Positions 8,656-19,816 of a stretch of DNA of 64,000 nucleotides are shown here, piece after piece. Position 1 is the first letter of the stretch. Each line of letters starts with the position of its first letter. The DNA is from AP-15 sp963735445 (GTDB taxonomy: Bacteria > Pseudomonadota > Alphaproteobacteria > ATCC43930 > CGMCC-115725), in the NCBI GenBank assembly GCA_963735445.1, contig CAVTLC010000003.1, forward strand, positions 231,610 to 295,609, read 5' to 3'. The notes beneath the pieces are model-generated. The model saw nothing but the letters and a program-made list of their open reading frames with translations. It had not been told where the DNA came from and did no database searches. The position numbers were made by a program, and so were the translations under genes.

Positions 8656-9387
8656 ATGCAGCCTACCTCAGCCGTCCAAACCTTGCCCCTCGCCGGCGCT
8701 GTTCCGCATGACCTATCGATTTTCGCGTTGTTTTTGCAAGCCGACGCCATCGTCAAAATCGTCATGCTGATCCTGTTATTGGCATCGTTCTGGTCGTGGG
8801 CGGTCATCTTCGACAAGGTGATCCGGTTGCGGCGATTGCATAGCGCGGCGGCTAATTTCGAGGAGAGCTTTTGGTCGGGCGGCTCGCTTGACGATCTCTA
8901 CGAGCGCGTTGGCCAACGTCCGCCCGATCCGATGACCGCGGTGTTTTCCGCCGCGATGCGCGAATGGCGGCGCAGCGCGGCAAAGGGTCTGCTCGGCACC
9001 GCCATCATGCGCGCGAGCCTGCAGCAGCGCATCGAGCGGGTTATGAATGTGACGGTTGGCCGCGAGATGGAGCGGGTCGAGCGGTTTATGGCGTTTCTCG
9101 CCACGGTCGGGGCGACGGCGCCGTTTGTCGGCCTGTTTGGCACCGTCTGGGGGATTATGGACAGCTTCCAGTCGATCGCCGCTTCAAAGAACACCAGCCT
9201 TGCGGTCGTGGCGCCCGGCATCGCCGAATCGCTGTTCGCGACAGCGTTAGGTCTCGTCGCCGCCATTCCGGCGGTGGTCGCCTACAACAAGCTCGCGACC
9301 GATTTCGGTCGCTATGCCGGACGGCTGGAAGCCTTTGCGTCCGAATTCAGCGCCATCTTGTCCCGCCAGCTCGACGAGAGGACGTGA
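8656..9387 (+). CDS. tolQ: Tol-Pal system proton channel subunit TolQ
   Basis: Inner-membrane protein of the TolQR motor that uses proton motive force to pull the outer membrane inward at division. 243 residues with three membrane segments: about 24-48 (IVKIVMLILLLASFWSWAVI), about 145-168 (FLATVGATAPFVGLFGTVWG) and about 180-205 (VVAPGIAESLFATALGLVAA). The family signature TVGATAPFVGLFGTVWGI is intact. Usually ybgC lies before tolQ; here the gap after ruvB is only 40 bases and ybgC is absent. Confidence 0.94.
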   Translation: MQPTSAVQTLPLAGAVPHDLSIFALFLQADAIVKIVMLILLLASFWSWAVIFDKVIRLRRLHSAAANFEESFWSGGSLDDLYERVGQRPPDPMTAVFSAAMREWRRSAAKGLLGTAIMRASLQQRIERVMNVTVGREMERVERFMAFLATVGATAPFVGLFGTVWGIMDSFQSIAASKNTSLAVVAPGIAESLFATALGLVAAIPAVVAYNKLATDFGRYAGRLEAFASEFSAILSRQLDERT

Positions 9388-9390
9388 TCC

Positions 9391-9885
9391 GTGGCGGCTT
9401 CGAGCCTTCGCGACGCCCGTTCCCTGCGCGGCCGTTATCGGCCAATGGCCGAGATCAACGTCACGCCGCTCGTCGACGTCATGCTGGTGTTGCTTGTCGT
9501 CTTTATGGTCGCGGCGCCGTTGTTGACGGTCGGTGTGCCGGTTGATCTGCCGCAGACTGACGCGCCGCCGATAACCGATCCAAAAGAGCCGCTGGTCATT
9601 TCGATCAACAATGAGGGACACATCTTTATCCAGGATACGGACACCGCGACCGATTCTCTGGTGCCGCGGCTCCAGTCGATCACCGGCGAGAACCCCGACG
9701 CGCTGGTTTACGTCAGGGCGGATAAATCGATCGATTACGGCCGGGTGCTCGAGGTCATGAGCCTGATCAGCGCCGCCGGCTATCGCAAAGTTTCGCTAAT
9801 CGCCGAATCGCCCAAAGGGGTGCCGGCCAAGGCTGCCGCCAACACCGTATCGGGTCCACCTGCGGTGCTGACGGCCAAGCACTGA
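9391..9885 (+). CDS. tolR: Tol-Pal system protein TolR
   Basis: ExbD/TolR-type partner of TolQ, 164 residues, GTG start three bases after the tolQ stop. N-terminal MAEINVTPLVDVMLVLLVVF gives the single membrane helix with the functional Asp (LVDVMLVL, about residue 31), followed by a periplasmic domain with ALVYVRADKSIDYGRVLEVM, typical of the family. Slightly longer than E. coli TolR because of a C-terminal Ala/Val tail. Confidence 0.94.
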   Translation: MAASSLRDARSLRGRYRPMAEINVTPLVDVMLVLLVVFMVAAPLLTVGVPVDLPQTDAPPITDPKEPLVISINNEGHIFIQDTDTATDSLVPRLQSITGENPDALVYVRADKSIDYGRVLEVMSLISAAGYRKVSLIAESPKGVPAKAAANTVSGPPAVLTAKH

Positions 9886-9925
9886 AACCGCGATTTCGCA
9901 CCGTCCCGTAGACCCGGCCTCGTAG

Positions 9926-10966
9926 ATGAGTGTCGCTGCCGCAGAAACGGTCCCGCTAGCCGAGCTGGAACCGGCCCTTCCGTTGCCCGACGGCATCGGG
10001 CGGCGTGGCTTGGTCCTATCGGCGGCGCTGCACCTGATCCTGGGCGTGGTTTTGATTTTTGGATTGCCGACATTGTTTCATCCGCCAGCCCCGGAAGAGA
10101 TGCCGATCGCGGTTCAGCTGGTGACGATGGGGCCGCAGACCCGTGCCACTCATCCCAACCCGAACATGCCTGAACCGCATGCCTCGCTAGAGCCGCCGCT
10201 TCCCGGACCGCCGGCGGAAAAGCCGGCGCCTAATCCGACGCCGCCGAAGCCGGCGCCCCCGCCCGCAGCCGCCGAAGCGCCACCTGCACCGCCGGCCCCG
10301 ACGCCCCCCGAGGCAAAGCCGGCGCCGCCCGCCCCCGCCGTGCCAAAAACCGAAGCGCCAAAGCAGGCGGAATTACCGCCCCCGCCGCTGCCTGAACCCA
10401 AGCCGGCCCCTCCGCCGCCCCCGCCCAAGCCGGCGGTCGCCGCGGCACCGCCGAAACCGCCGCCGGAGCGGCCCCAGCAGGTCGCTCGCAACGAGGCAAA
10501 TGCGGAAGCCAAGAAATACAATCCGGGACAGTTCGACGCCCTATTGCGAAATCTCGCGGCCGAGGACACGCCGCCTTCGCCGGACGCGCCGCCGCAGACG
10601 AAATACGTTGCTTCGGGGCGCGCATCGGCCCAGCCGCGCGCACCGCTCGGCAGCCAGCTCAGCGCCAGTGAAATGGACATGGTCCGCGAGCAGATCTCTC
10701 ATTGCTGGAACGTGCCGGCGGGTGCGCGCGACGCAAAGGATCTGGTCGTAACGATCAGGGTCGCGGTGCTGCCCGATGGAAACGTGCAGCAGGCGACCAT
10801 CGTCGATCAGGGGCGGGCCGCCGCCGATCCGTTTTTCCGAGCGGCAGCGGAAAGCGCCCGCCGCGCCTTCTTTAACCCACTGTGCCGTCCGCTCCGTTTG
10901 CCGCCCGACAAATACGAACTGTGGAAAGACATGACCGTCGCGTTCAGCCCAAAGGACCTCCTATGA
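9926..10966 (+). CDS. tolA: Tol-Pal system protein TolA
   Basis: Bridges the inner membrane to Pal/TolB at the outer membrane. 346 residues: one membrane helix at about 30-52 (GLVLSAALHLILGVVLIFGL), then a Pro/Ala/Lys-rich spacer (about 75-195) in place of the Ala/Lys helical spacer of E. coli, and a C-terminal TonB-like domain from about 245 (SASEMDMVREQISHCWNVPA) to the end, with VVTIRVAVLPDGNVQQATIV. The Pro-rich spacer gives long antisense Gly-rich frames that are not genes. Overlaps tolB by four bases (ATGA). Confidence 0.93.
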   Translation: MSVAAAETVPLAELEPALPLPDGIGRRGLVLSAALHLILGVVLIFGLPTLFHPPAPEEMPIAVQLVTMGPQTRATHPNPNMPEPHASLEPPLPGPPAEKPAPNPTPPKPAPPPAAAEAPPAPPAPTPPEAKPAPPAPAVPKTEAPKQAELPPPPLPEPKPAPPPPPPKPAVAAAPPKPPPERPQQVARNEANAEAKKYNPGQFDALLRNLAAEDTPPSPDAPPQTKYVASGRASAQPRAPLGSQLSASEMDMVREQISHCWNVPAGARDAKDLVVTIRVAVLPDGNVQQATIVDQGRAAADPFFRAAAESARRAFFNPLCRPLRLPPDKYELWKDMTVAFSPKDLL

Positions 10967-12303
10967 CCAAAAGCCCCCTCGCTGTAATCGTCGGGGTGAT
11001 CCCGCTATTGGCGTTGTTGTTGTGGCCCGGGGCGCAGGCGCGCGCTGCGTTGCGCCTCGACATCACCAGCGGCCGCGTGCAGCCGATGCCGATCGCTATT
11101 CCCGCTTTCGCGGGCGGCGGTGCGGAGGCGCAAGCCGGCGCCGAGATTGCCGGCGTCATCTCTGCCGATCTCGAACGGTCGGGCCTGTTCCGGCCGATCG
11201 ATCCACGCAGTTTCATCCAAAATGTGTCGGCGACCGACAGCAATGCGCCGCGTTTCGGCGACTGGCGCCAGATCAACGCACAGGCGCTGGTCACCGGAAC
11301 GGTGCAAGCCCAGGCCGACGGACGGCTCGGGGTTCAGTTTCGACTTTGGGACGTGTTCGCCGAGCAGCAGCTGACCGGCTTTGGCTATACGACGACGCGG
11401 CAGAACTGGCGCCGCATCGCGCACATCATCGCCGATGAGATATACAAGCGGATCACCGGCGAGGAAGGATATTTCGATACACGCATCGTCTACGTCGCTG
11501 AGTCGGGGCCGGCGCAAAATCGAGTCAAGCGCTTGGCAATAATGGATCAGGACGGCGCCAACAATCATTACTTGACCGATGGCCGCGCACTGGTGCTGAC
11601 GCCGCGGTTTTCGCCCTCGGCCCAGGAAATCACTTACCTGTCTTTCGCCGGCAAGCAGCCGCGTGTCTACTTGCTCAACATCGACACCGGCCAGCAGGAA
11701 GCGATCGGCGAGTTTCCGGGGATGACCTTCGCTCCGCGGTTTTCGCCTGACGGCAACCGAGTCGTATTGAGCCGCGCTGTTAACGGCTCGAGCAACATCT
11801 ACGCGTACGATCTGCGCACGCACAGCGCGACACGCTTGACCGAGGACAGCGCGATCGACACCTCGCCGTGCTACTCGCCTGACGGCAGCCAGATCGTGTT
11901 TAATTCCGATCGCGGCGGGTCGCAGCAGATTTATGTCATGAGCGCCGGCGGTGGCGGGGCGCACCGCATCAGCTTTGGATCGGGAAAATATGGCACTCCG
12001 GTGTGGTCGCCGCGCGGCGATCTGATCGCCTTCACCAAGATCAGCGGCGGCTCGTTCTCGATCGGCGTGATGCGGCCGGACGGCTCCGGGGAACGGCTCT
12101 TGACCCAGGGCTTCCTGGTCGAGGGGCCCACTTGGGCGCCGAATGGCCGGGTGCTGATGTATTTTGCACAAGGGCCGTCGGATGCCAGCGGGTACGGCGG
12201 CTCGCCGCACCTGCAAACGATTGACTTGACCGGATACAACCAACGCGATGTGCCGACACCGGGGGCGGCATCAGATCCGGCTTGGTCGCCATTGCTGCGC
12301 TGA
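10963..12303 (+). CDS. tolB: Tol-Pal system beta-propeller protein TolB
   Basis: Periplasmic TolB, which binds Pal. 446 residues; signal peptide MTKSPLAVIVGVIPLLALLL followed by AQARA before the mature start near residue 29. N-terminal domain (VISADLERSGLFRPIDPRSF) then a six-bladed propeller with repeated FSPSAQEITYLSF, FSPDGNRVVLSR, YSPDGSQIVFNSDRGG, WSPRGDLIAFTK blades. ATG at 10963 chosen since it gives a proper signal peptide and couples to tolA by ATGA overlap. Confidence 0.95.
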   Translation: MTKSPLAVIVGVIPLLALLLWPGAQARAALRLDITSGRVQPMPIAIPAFAGGGAEAQAGAEIAGVISADLERSGLFRPIDPRSFIQNVSATDSNAPRFGDWRQINAQALVTGTVQAQADGRLGVQFRLWDVFAEQQLTGFGYTTTRQNWRRIAHIIADEIYKRITGEEGYFDTRIVYVAESGPAQNRVKRLAIMDQDGANNHYLTDGRALVLTPRFSPSAQEITYLSFAGKQPRVYLLNIDTGQQEAIGEFPGMTFAPRFSPDGNRVVLSRAVNGSSNIYAYDLRTHSATRLTEDSAIDTSPCYSPDGSQIVFNSDRGGSQQIYVMSAGGGGAHRISFGSGKYGTPVWSPRGDLIAFTKISGGSFSIGVMRPDGSGERLLTQGFLVEGPTWAPNGRVLMYFAQGPSDASGYGGSPHLQTIDLTGYNQRDVPTPGAASDPAWSPLLR

Positions 12304-12351
12304 GTAACGCCGCCGCAAGAAGTTCATAGCGTTTTTGAGGGGGACAAAACC

Positions 12352-12873
12352 ATGCATGCTAAGTTCGTCACGCTGCCGGGCTTGCTGGCAGCCACCTTGC
12401 TCTTTCTCGCCGCCTGCAGCAGTACGCCTGAAACGCCGCCACCTGGACCGCCGCCGGGTGCTGGCGGCCCAGGCGGACCAGGAGGCGCGGGTGGCGTAGG
12501 GATGGGAGCGGCTGTGCCGGGCTCGCAGCAGGATCTGGCGCAGAGCGCTGGTGACCGCGTGTTTTTTGAGTTCGATCGGTCCGATATCACCCCCGAAGCG
12601 CAACAGACCTTGCAACGCCAAGCTCAATGGCTGCAGCGTTATCCCAATGTGACCGTGACCGTCGAGGGGCATTGCGATGAACGCGGCACCCGCGAGTACA
12701 ATCTTGCTCTCGGCGAGCGCCGCGCCAACGCCGCCAAACAGGTCTTGGTCGCCGCCGGCATTCCGTCGTCGCGGGTTTCGACGATCAGCTACGGCAAGGA
12801 TCGCCCGGTGGTCCCCGGCTCGACCGAAGAAGCCTGGGCTCAGAATCGCGTCGCGATCACCACAGTCAACTGA
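12352..12873 (+). CDS. pal: peptidoglycan-associated lipoprotein Pal
   Basis: Outer-membrane lipoprotein binding peptidoglycan and TolA/TolB. 173 residues; signal ends with LLFLAAC, a lipobox with Cys at about 22, then a Gly/Pro linker (PPPGAGGPGGPGGAGG) and an OmpA-like domain: FFEFDRSDITPEAQQTL, VEGHCDERGTREYNLALGE (peptidoglycan-binding Asp and Arg), RVSTISYGKDRPV and NRVAITTV near the end. Start behind GAGGGGGAC, 48 bases after tolB. Confidence 0.95.
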   Translation: MHAKFVTLPGLLAATLLFLAACSSTPETPPPGPPPGAGGPGGPGGAGGVGMGAAVPGSQQDLAQSAGDRVFFEFDRSDITPEAQQTLQRQAQWLQRYPNVTVTVEGHCDERGTREYNLALGERRANAAKQVLVAAGIPSSRVSTISYGKDRPVVPGSTEEAWAQNRVAITTVN

Positions 12874-13106
12874 TCGAGCGAGCGTCGGCGGATATTGCGA
12901 GCAATCGGTCACGAGCAATATTTCGAAGGAAAGCGGCGCGCGGAGGTGTTTAACGCCGCGTCGCCAGGCGCCAGCATGACACTGCGGGGGTCAACGCCCT
13001 TTTTTCGCCCAAAACGCGCCCTAGGACTAGAATCCCCGGTGGTCATGTTACTCGCGCTCGGTGCATCCGTCGTACCGCTGCTTCGCGCATTCTGAGAGGC
13101 TCGCCG

Positions 13107-14124
13107 ATGATCCGGCGTCCGTTTCTATCCCGACACTTACCCGGCTGCGCTGTGCGTGCTCGTCGCAATCGCGGCCGTCCCGGCGGCCCGAGCCCAGGAT
13201 GCTGCGACCGCTGAGCGCCTCGACCGGCTGGAACGAGATCTCAGCATGCTGCAGCGTCAAGTCTATCACGGCGGCGGCGAGGCGGCGCCCGGTGCCGTAA
13301 GCAGCGGCAACACCGCCGTCGATTTGCAGGTCCGAATGGACCGTCTCGAGCAGCAAATCCGCGACCTCACCGGCCGGATTGAAAGCGAGACAAACCAGGT
13401 TCAGCAACTAAGCCAACGACTTGAGCAGGTGAACAGCGACATTGAGGTGCGACTTGGTGAAGGGCAGGGCCGCCAAGCAGGCTCGCCGCCGCCGCGCGCG
13501 CCGGCCGCTGCCTGGGCGAGCACGGCGCCGCCCTCGCTTGCCGATCCCGCGGCACCCGTGCCGGCGTTCTACGGCCGCCCGCCACCGCCTCCGCCCCCAC
13601 CGCCCGGTTACGGCACGCTTACCCCACCCGGACCCGCAATCGATGCCGCAGCGCCCTATGCCGGGCCAACCCAGCTGACGCCGTCGCGGGCCGCGAGCGC
13701 CGCCGATACGTTGCGGCCGCCCGGATCGGATATGCCTTCGGGCTCGGCTTCAGAGCAGTACAACGCCGCCTTTGGTCTGCTGCGCAAGGCTGACTACGAG
13801 GGCGCCGAGGACGCGCTGCGCAGCTTTATTCGGCGGCATCCAAACGATCCGCTCGCCGGCAACGCCCAGTATTGGCTAGGTGAGAGTTACTATGCGCGCG
13901 GCAAATATACCGAAGCGGCCGCCGCCTTTGCCGACGGCTACAAGCGATATCCGAAGGGGCCGAAGGCGCCTGACGAGCTACTCAAGCTCGGGATGTCGCT
14001 CGATCACGCCAATCAGAAACACAACGCCTGTATTGCTTTAGTTCAGCTCGATCACGATTTCCCGCATCCAGGGAATGCCGTCAAAGACCGCGCGGCGCAG
14101 GAGAAAAAGAAGCTCGGGTGCTGA
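13107..14124 (+). CDS. cpoB: cell division coordinator CpoB (YbgF), probable one-base frame error in signal peptide
   Basis: Periplasmic TPR protein which links Tol-Pal with peptidoglycan synthesis. The mature part is clear: AQDAATAERLDRLERDLSML (N-terminal coiled coil), a Pro-rich linker, and three TPR-like units from about SASEQYNAAFGLLRKADYEG to the C-terminus. The only start in that frame is GTG 13156, with no ribosome site and a signal lacking its basic end. ATG 13107, in another frame, has GAGAGG at good spacing and gives MIRRPFLSRH, a fine basic start. One extra base between 13110 and 13150 would join the two. If the base is real, the protein is badly exported or not made. Confidence 0.8.
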
Positions 14125-15426
14125 ACCCGCTCGCAGCTGCGGTGCCGCTCGGCCTTGCCGAATTCACCGCACTGATCGAGCGGCTCGGCTGTTTCGAAGC
14201 ACGGCCGTTTGTTGCTGTCGCGGTTTCGGGTGGTCCCGACAGTCTGGCGCTCGTTATCCTCGCGGACCGATGGGCGCGCCAGCGCGGCGGCCAGATTTGC
14301 GCGCTGTCGGTCGACCATCGACTACGGCCCGAAAGCGAAGCCGAGATCAACCAACTCGCGGGGTGGCTGGCGGCTCGCTCGATCCGCCATCGCGTCCTGG
14401 TTTGGGAAGGGAAAAAGCCGGTCTCCCGCATCCAGGAAACGGCGCGAACTGCCCGCTATCGGCTTCTGGAAGGGTGGTGCCGGGCCCACTCTTGTCTTCA
14501 TCTGCTGACCGGTCACCACCGCGACGACCAGATCGAAACCCATCTACTGCGACGCGACCAGCAGAGCGGCCCGGATGGTCTCGCCGGCTATGTCGGCAAT
14601 TCGCGAGACCGACAGCTGCCGCATCCTGCGTCCGCTGCTGGATATCCCTAAGGCCCGCTTGCTCGCGACGCTCGCTGCCGAGGGCCAGCCCTTTATCACC
14701 GATCCGAGCAATCTTAACTCCGCCTACGCGCGCGCTCGGCTTCGCGACCGCGGGCATATCGACCGCGCCCCGGAGTTTCATCAGCTCCGCGCGTCGGGCT
14801 GTGAGAGGGCCAATAACGAGCAGCGCCGCAATGAGCTGCTGGCGCGGGTGGTCGCTCTGCACCCGGCGGGATTCGCTCTGCTTGATCCGAAGGCGCTGCT
14901 CGCCGCACCGCGAGATCTCGCGGAAGGAGCATTGTCAGCGTTGGTGTTCGCCCTTGGTGACGGCGCCTATCCACCCCGCCGCCATGCCGTCGCTCGGTTG
15001 CTGCGGGTATTGGCCGGCGACGCATGTGGCGGGCATGTCCTCGGTGGATACCGGTTTGTTGCTTGGCGCGCCCGCGTTCTGGTTCTGCGCGAGCTTGCCG
15101 CGGCTCAAGGCGAGGCACGGGTCGAGCCCGGGACCTCATTCTTATGGGATCGCCGGTTCACGATGTCGCTCGCCTCCGACGCGGCGCCGCTTACCGTGAG
15201 ATATCTCGGACAGGATGGGGTTGCCGAGCTTTATCGACAGCAACCATCCGCTCGGAATAGCCCGCTGCCGGCACTCGTCCGCCCCGTGTTGCCGGCGCTG
15301 TGGGATGAAAAAGGGCTGGCGGCCGTTCCTTTTTTAGGTCACCGGCGTGAGCCGGGGATCGTTCCGCCAACGGCTGCTTATGTGCCTGTCAAAAGTCTGT
15401 CCGGTGCAAGCTTTGCAGTTGTTTAG
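14118..15426 (+). pseudogene. tilS: tRNA(Ile)-lysidine synthetase TilS, frameshifted in this sequence
   Basis: TilS converts C34 of tRNA-Ile(CAU) to lysidine using ATP and is normally essential. The first frame holds the PP-loop AVSGGPDSLALV (about residues 34-45), SVDHRLRPES and TGHHRDDQIETHLL. After SGPDGLAG the reading moves: one extra T at about 14589 puts MSAIRETDSCRILRPLLDIP and the rest (to 15426) in the next frame. Removing that base gives a normal full-length protein of about 435 residues, so a sequencing error is the simplest explanation. GTG start overlaps the cpoB stop by seven bases. Confidence 0.8.
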
Positions 15427-15534
15427 CGGGGCACGCAGCTTATGTTTTGACTGGACAAAAATGTCGCTGACCCGGCCCGATCGTCGTATCTTAGTCGTGC
15501 ATGCTGGCCGGGTCGGCATTGAAAGGCGTTGATC

Positions 15535-17457
<1,923 letters not shown>

Positions 17458-17614
17458 TCTTAATTTGTCAGTCGGTCCCGGCTATAGTTCGCGCTACTCG
17501 CCGGGGCCGGTTGGCACAACTCGTTAACCTAAATACAAAATTTGTTATTTGACACCAACCCGGCTTTTCTGCACGTTTGCCACTCGGATTGCGTAGTAAA
17601 AGTCGGGTGGCGTG

Positions 17615-18988
17615 ATGACGCGGAAGCTCTTCGGCACTGACGGGATCCGCGGAACTGCAAATATTGAGCCGATGACGCCCGAAACGGCGCTAAAGGTGGC
17701 GATCGCTGTCGGCGAATGCTTTAAAAATGGGGCGCACAAGCATCTTGTCGTAATTGGCAAAGACACCCGTCTTTCAGGATACATGCTCGAACCGGCGCTG
17801 ACCGCCGGGTTTGTGACGATGGGCATGGATGTCGTGCTGGTCGGGCCATTGCCGACGCCAGCGATCGCGATGCTGACCCGCAGTCTGCGGGCGGATATCG
17901 GGGTCGTCCTTTCCGCCTCGCATAACCCTTATGGGGATAACGGCATCAAGCTGTTCGGCCGCGACGGCTACAAACTCTCGGACGAAATCGAGCGCAAGAT
18001 CGAGGCGGCGCTTGCCAAGGGACCGAGCCGGCGGGCCAGCCCATCCGAACTCGGGCGGGTCAAGCGGCTCGAAGATGCCGGCGGCCGCTACATCGAATTT
18101 GTCAAGCAGAGCTTCCCGCGCGGCTTGCGGCTCGACGGATTGCGCATCGTCGTCGATTGCGCGCATGGCGCCGCTTACAAGGTCGCGCCGACCGTGTTCT
18201 GGGAACTCGGCGCCGAAGTATTTTCGCTCGGCGTCAGTCCCGATGGTCTCAACATCAACCGGGAATGCGGCGCGCTGGCCCCCGAACAGATGCGCCGCGA
18301 GGTGCTTGCTCGCCGCGCCGATATCGGCATAGCGCTCGATGGCGACGCCGACCGATTGATCGTCGCCGACGAGCACGGGACAATCCTCGATGGTGATCAG
18401 CTGATGGCCCTGATCGCGACCGGGTTGTCGCGCAGCGGCCGGCTCACCGGCAGCGCGCTGGTCGCAACCGTGATGTCCAATCTCGGGCTCGAGCGCTATC
18501 TCGCCGAGCACCAGATTGGAATGCACCGGACTTCAGTAGGTGACCGCTATGTCGTCGAGAAGATGCGCAGCATCGGCTGCAATCTCGGCGGTGAACAATC
18601 GGGACACATCATCCTCGCCGACTACGCGACGACCGGAGACGGGCTGATCGCGGCGTTGCAGGTCCTAGCGTCGATCGTCGAAACCGGAAGGCCGGCGAGC
18701 GAAGTTTGCCGGTTATTCACGCCGGTCCCGCAATATGCGGGAAGTGTCCGCTATGGCGACGTCGTGCCGCTCGAACGGCCAGCGGTTAAGCGCGCGATTA
18801 CCGAGGGTGAGACGCGGCTGGGTACGATGGGACGTTTGGTGGTCCGGCCGTCGGGGACCGAGCCCGTGATCCGCGTCATGGCCGAGGGCGAAGATGAAGA
18901 GATGGTGGCCGCCGTCGTCGACGAAATCTGCGCCGTGATCCGCAAGGCCGCGACCACCGGCGACGATCTCCCGCAGGCGGCGGAGTAG
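17615..18988 (+). CDS. glmM: phosphoglucosamine mutase GlmM
   Basis: Interconverts glucosamine-6-P and glucosamine-1-P for UDP-GlcNAc and hence peptidoglycan and LPS. MTRKLFGTDGIRGTAN at the start, phosphoserine loop SASHNPYGDNGIK (active Ser about 100), Mg loop ALDGDADRLI (about 240), sugar-binding GGEQSGHII, and phosphate-binding RPSGTEPVIRVM near the C-terminus. 457 residues, complete. ATG 17615 is used; a GTG stands one codon before it. 157-base gap from ftsH. Confidence 0.96.
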   Translation: MTRKLFGTDGIRGTANIEPMTPETALKVAIAVGECFKNGAHKHLVVIGKDTRLSGYMLEPALTAGFVTMGMDVVLVGPLPTPAIAMLTRSLRADIGVVLSASHNPYGDNGIKLFGRDGYKLSDEIERKIEAALAKGPSRRASPSELGRVKRLEDAGGRYIEFVKQSFPRGLRLDGLRIVVDCAHGAAYKVAPTVFWELGAEVFSLGVSPDGLNINRECGALAPEQMRREVLARRADIGIALDGDADRLIVADEHGTILDGDQLMALIATGLSRSGRLTGSALVATVMSNLGLERYLAEHQIGMHRTSVGDRYVVEKMRSIGCNLGGEQSGHIILADYATTGDGLIAALQVLASIVETGRPASEVCRLFTPVPQYAGSVRYGDVVPLERPAVKRAITEGETRLGTMGRLVVRPSGTEPVIRVMAEGEDEEMVAAVVDEICAVIRKAATTGDDLPQAAE

Positions 18989-19001
18989 TTCGGGGCCAAT
19001 A

Positions 19002-19808
19002 GTGCGGGGTCGCGTCCTAATCGTTGCCGGCTCCGATTCAGGCGGCGGCGCCGGAATCCAGGCCGACATCAAGACCGTCACGATGCTCGGCGGCTACGCG
19101 GCAACCGCGATAACCGCTTTGACGGCGCAAAACACCGAAGGGGTTTTCGGCGTGTTGCCGATCCCGCCCGATTTTATCCGTCAGCAGATCGAGATCGTGC
19201 TCGACGATATCGGCGCCGATGCGATCAAGACCGGCATGCTGCATGATACCGCGGTCATCGAGACCCTGGCCGCGGTGCTGCGCCGGCGCGCGGAGGCCTT
19301 CCCGCTCGTTGTCGATCCGGTCATGGCGGCCAAAGGCGGCGCCCGACTGATCGACCCCGATGCGGTCGCCGCATTGAAAGAGCAACTGATCCCGCGCGCG
19401 ACCGTGCTGACCCCGAATCTGCCGGAAGCGGAAATCCTCTGCGGCAGCGCGATCGCCGATGTTGCGGCGATGCGGGGCGCGGGCGAGCAGCTGCTGCGGC
19501 TCGGCTGCCGGGCGGTACTGGTCAAGGGTGGCCATCTCGACGGCGACACCGTCACCGATGTGTTGATGACAGCGGCCGGCGGCAGCCGCGTTTGGGAAAG
19601 CCCGCGGATCGCCTCGCGCCATACGCATGGCACCGGCTGCACGCTGGCCTCGGCGATCGCCACCGGTCTCGCCCAGGGTCTCGCGATCGAGGACGCCGTC
19701 GATCGGGCGCGCGATTATGTGCAGCGCGCAATCGCGACGGCGCCCGGCTTTGGCCGCGGTCACGGCCCGCTCAACCACGCTCATCCGCTTGGGGTGGGGC
19801 AGCCTTGA
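19002..19808 (+). CDS. thiD: hydroxymethylpyrimidine/phosphomethylpyrimidine kinase ThiD
   Basis: Phosphorylates HMP and HMP-P in thiamine synthesis. Ribokinase-fold protein, 268 residues, GTG start: MRGRVLIVAGSDSGGGAGIQ with the substrate-binding SDSGGGAGIQADIKT, AITALTAQNT, VDPVMAAKGG, TPNLPEAEIL, and anion-hole/catalytic THGTGCTLASAIA (about 207-219). No THI-box riboswitch is seen in the 13-base gap after glmM, so it is probably read from the glmM transcript. Confidence 0.94.
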   Translation: MRGRVLIVAGSDSGGGAGIQADIKTVTMLGGYAATAITALTAQNTEGVFGVLPIPPDFIRQQIEIVLDDIGADAIKTGMLHDTAVIETLAAVLRRRAEAFPLVVDPVMAAKGGARLIDPDAVAALKEQLIPRATVLTPNLPEAEILCGSAIADVAAMRGAGEQLLRLGCRAVLVKGGHLDGDTVTDVLMTAAGGSRVWESPRIASRHTHGTGCTLASAIATGLAQGLAIEDAVDRARDYVQRAIATAPGFGRGHGPLNHAHPLGVGQP

Positions 19809-19816
19809 TCGGTTTG

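Noticed and set aside
10150..10680. Long minus-strand Gly/Ala-rich frame (176 codons) antisense to tolA
   Set aside because: It mirrors the Pro/Ala-rich spacer of TolA; composition and lack of a ribosome site show it is a shadow.
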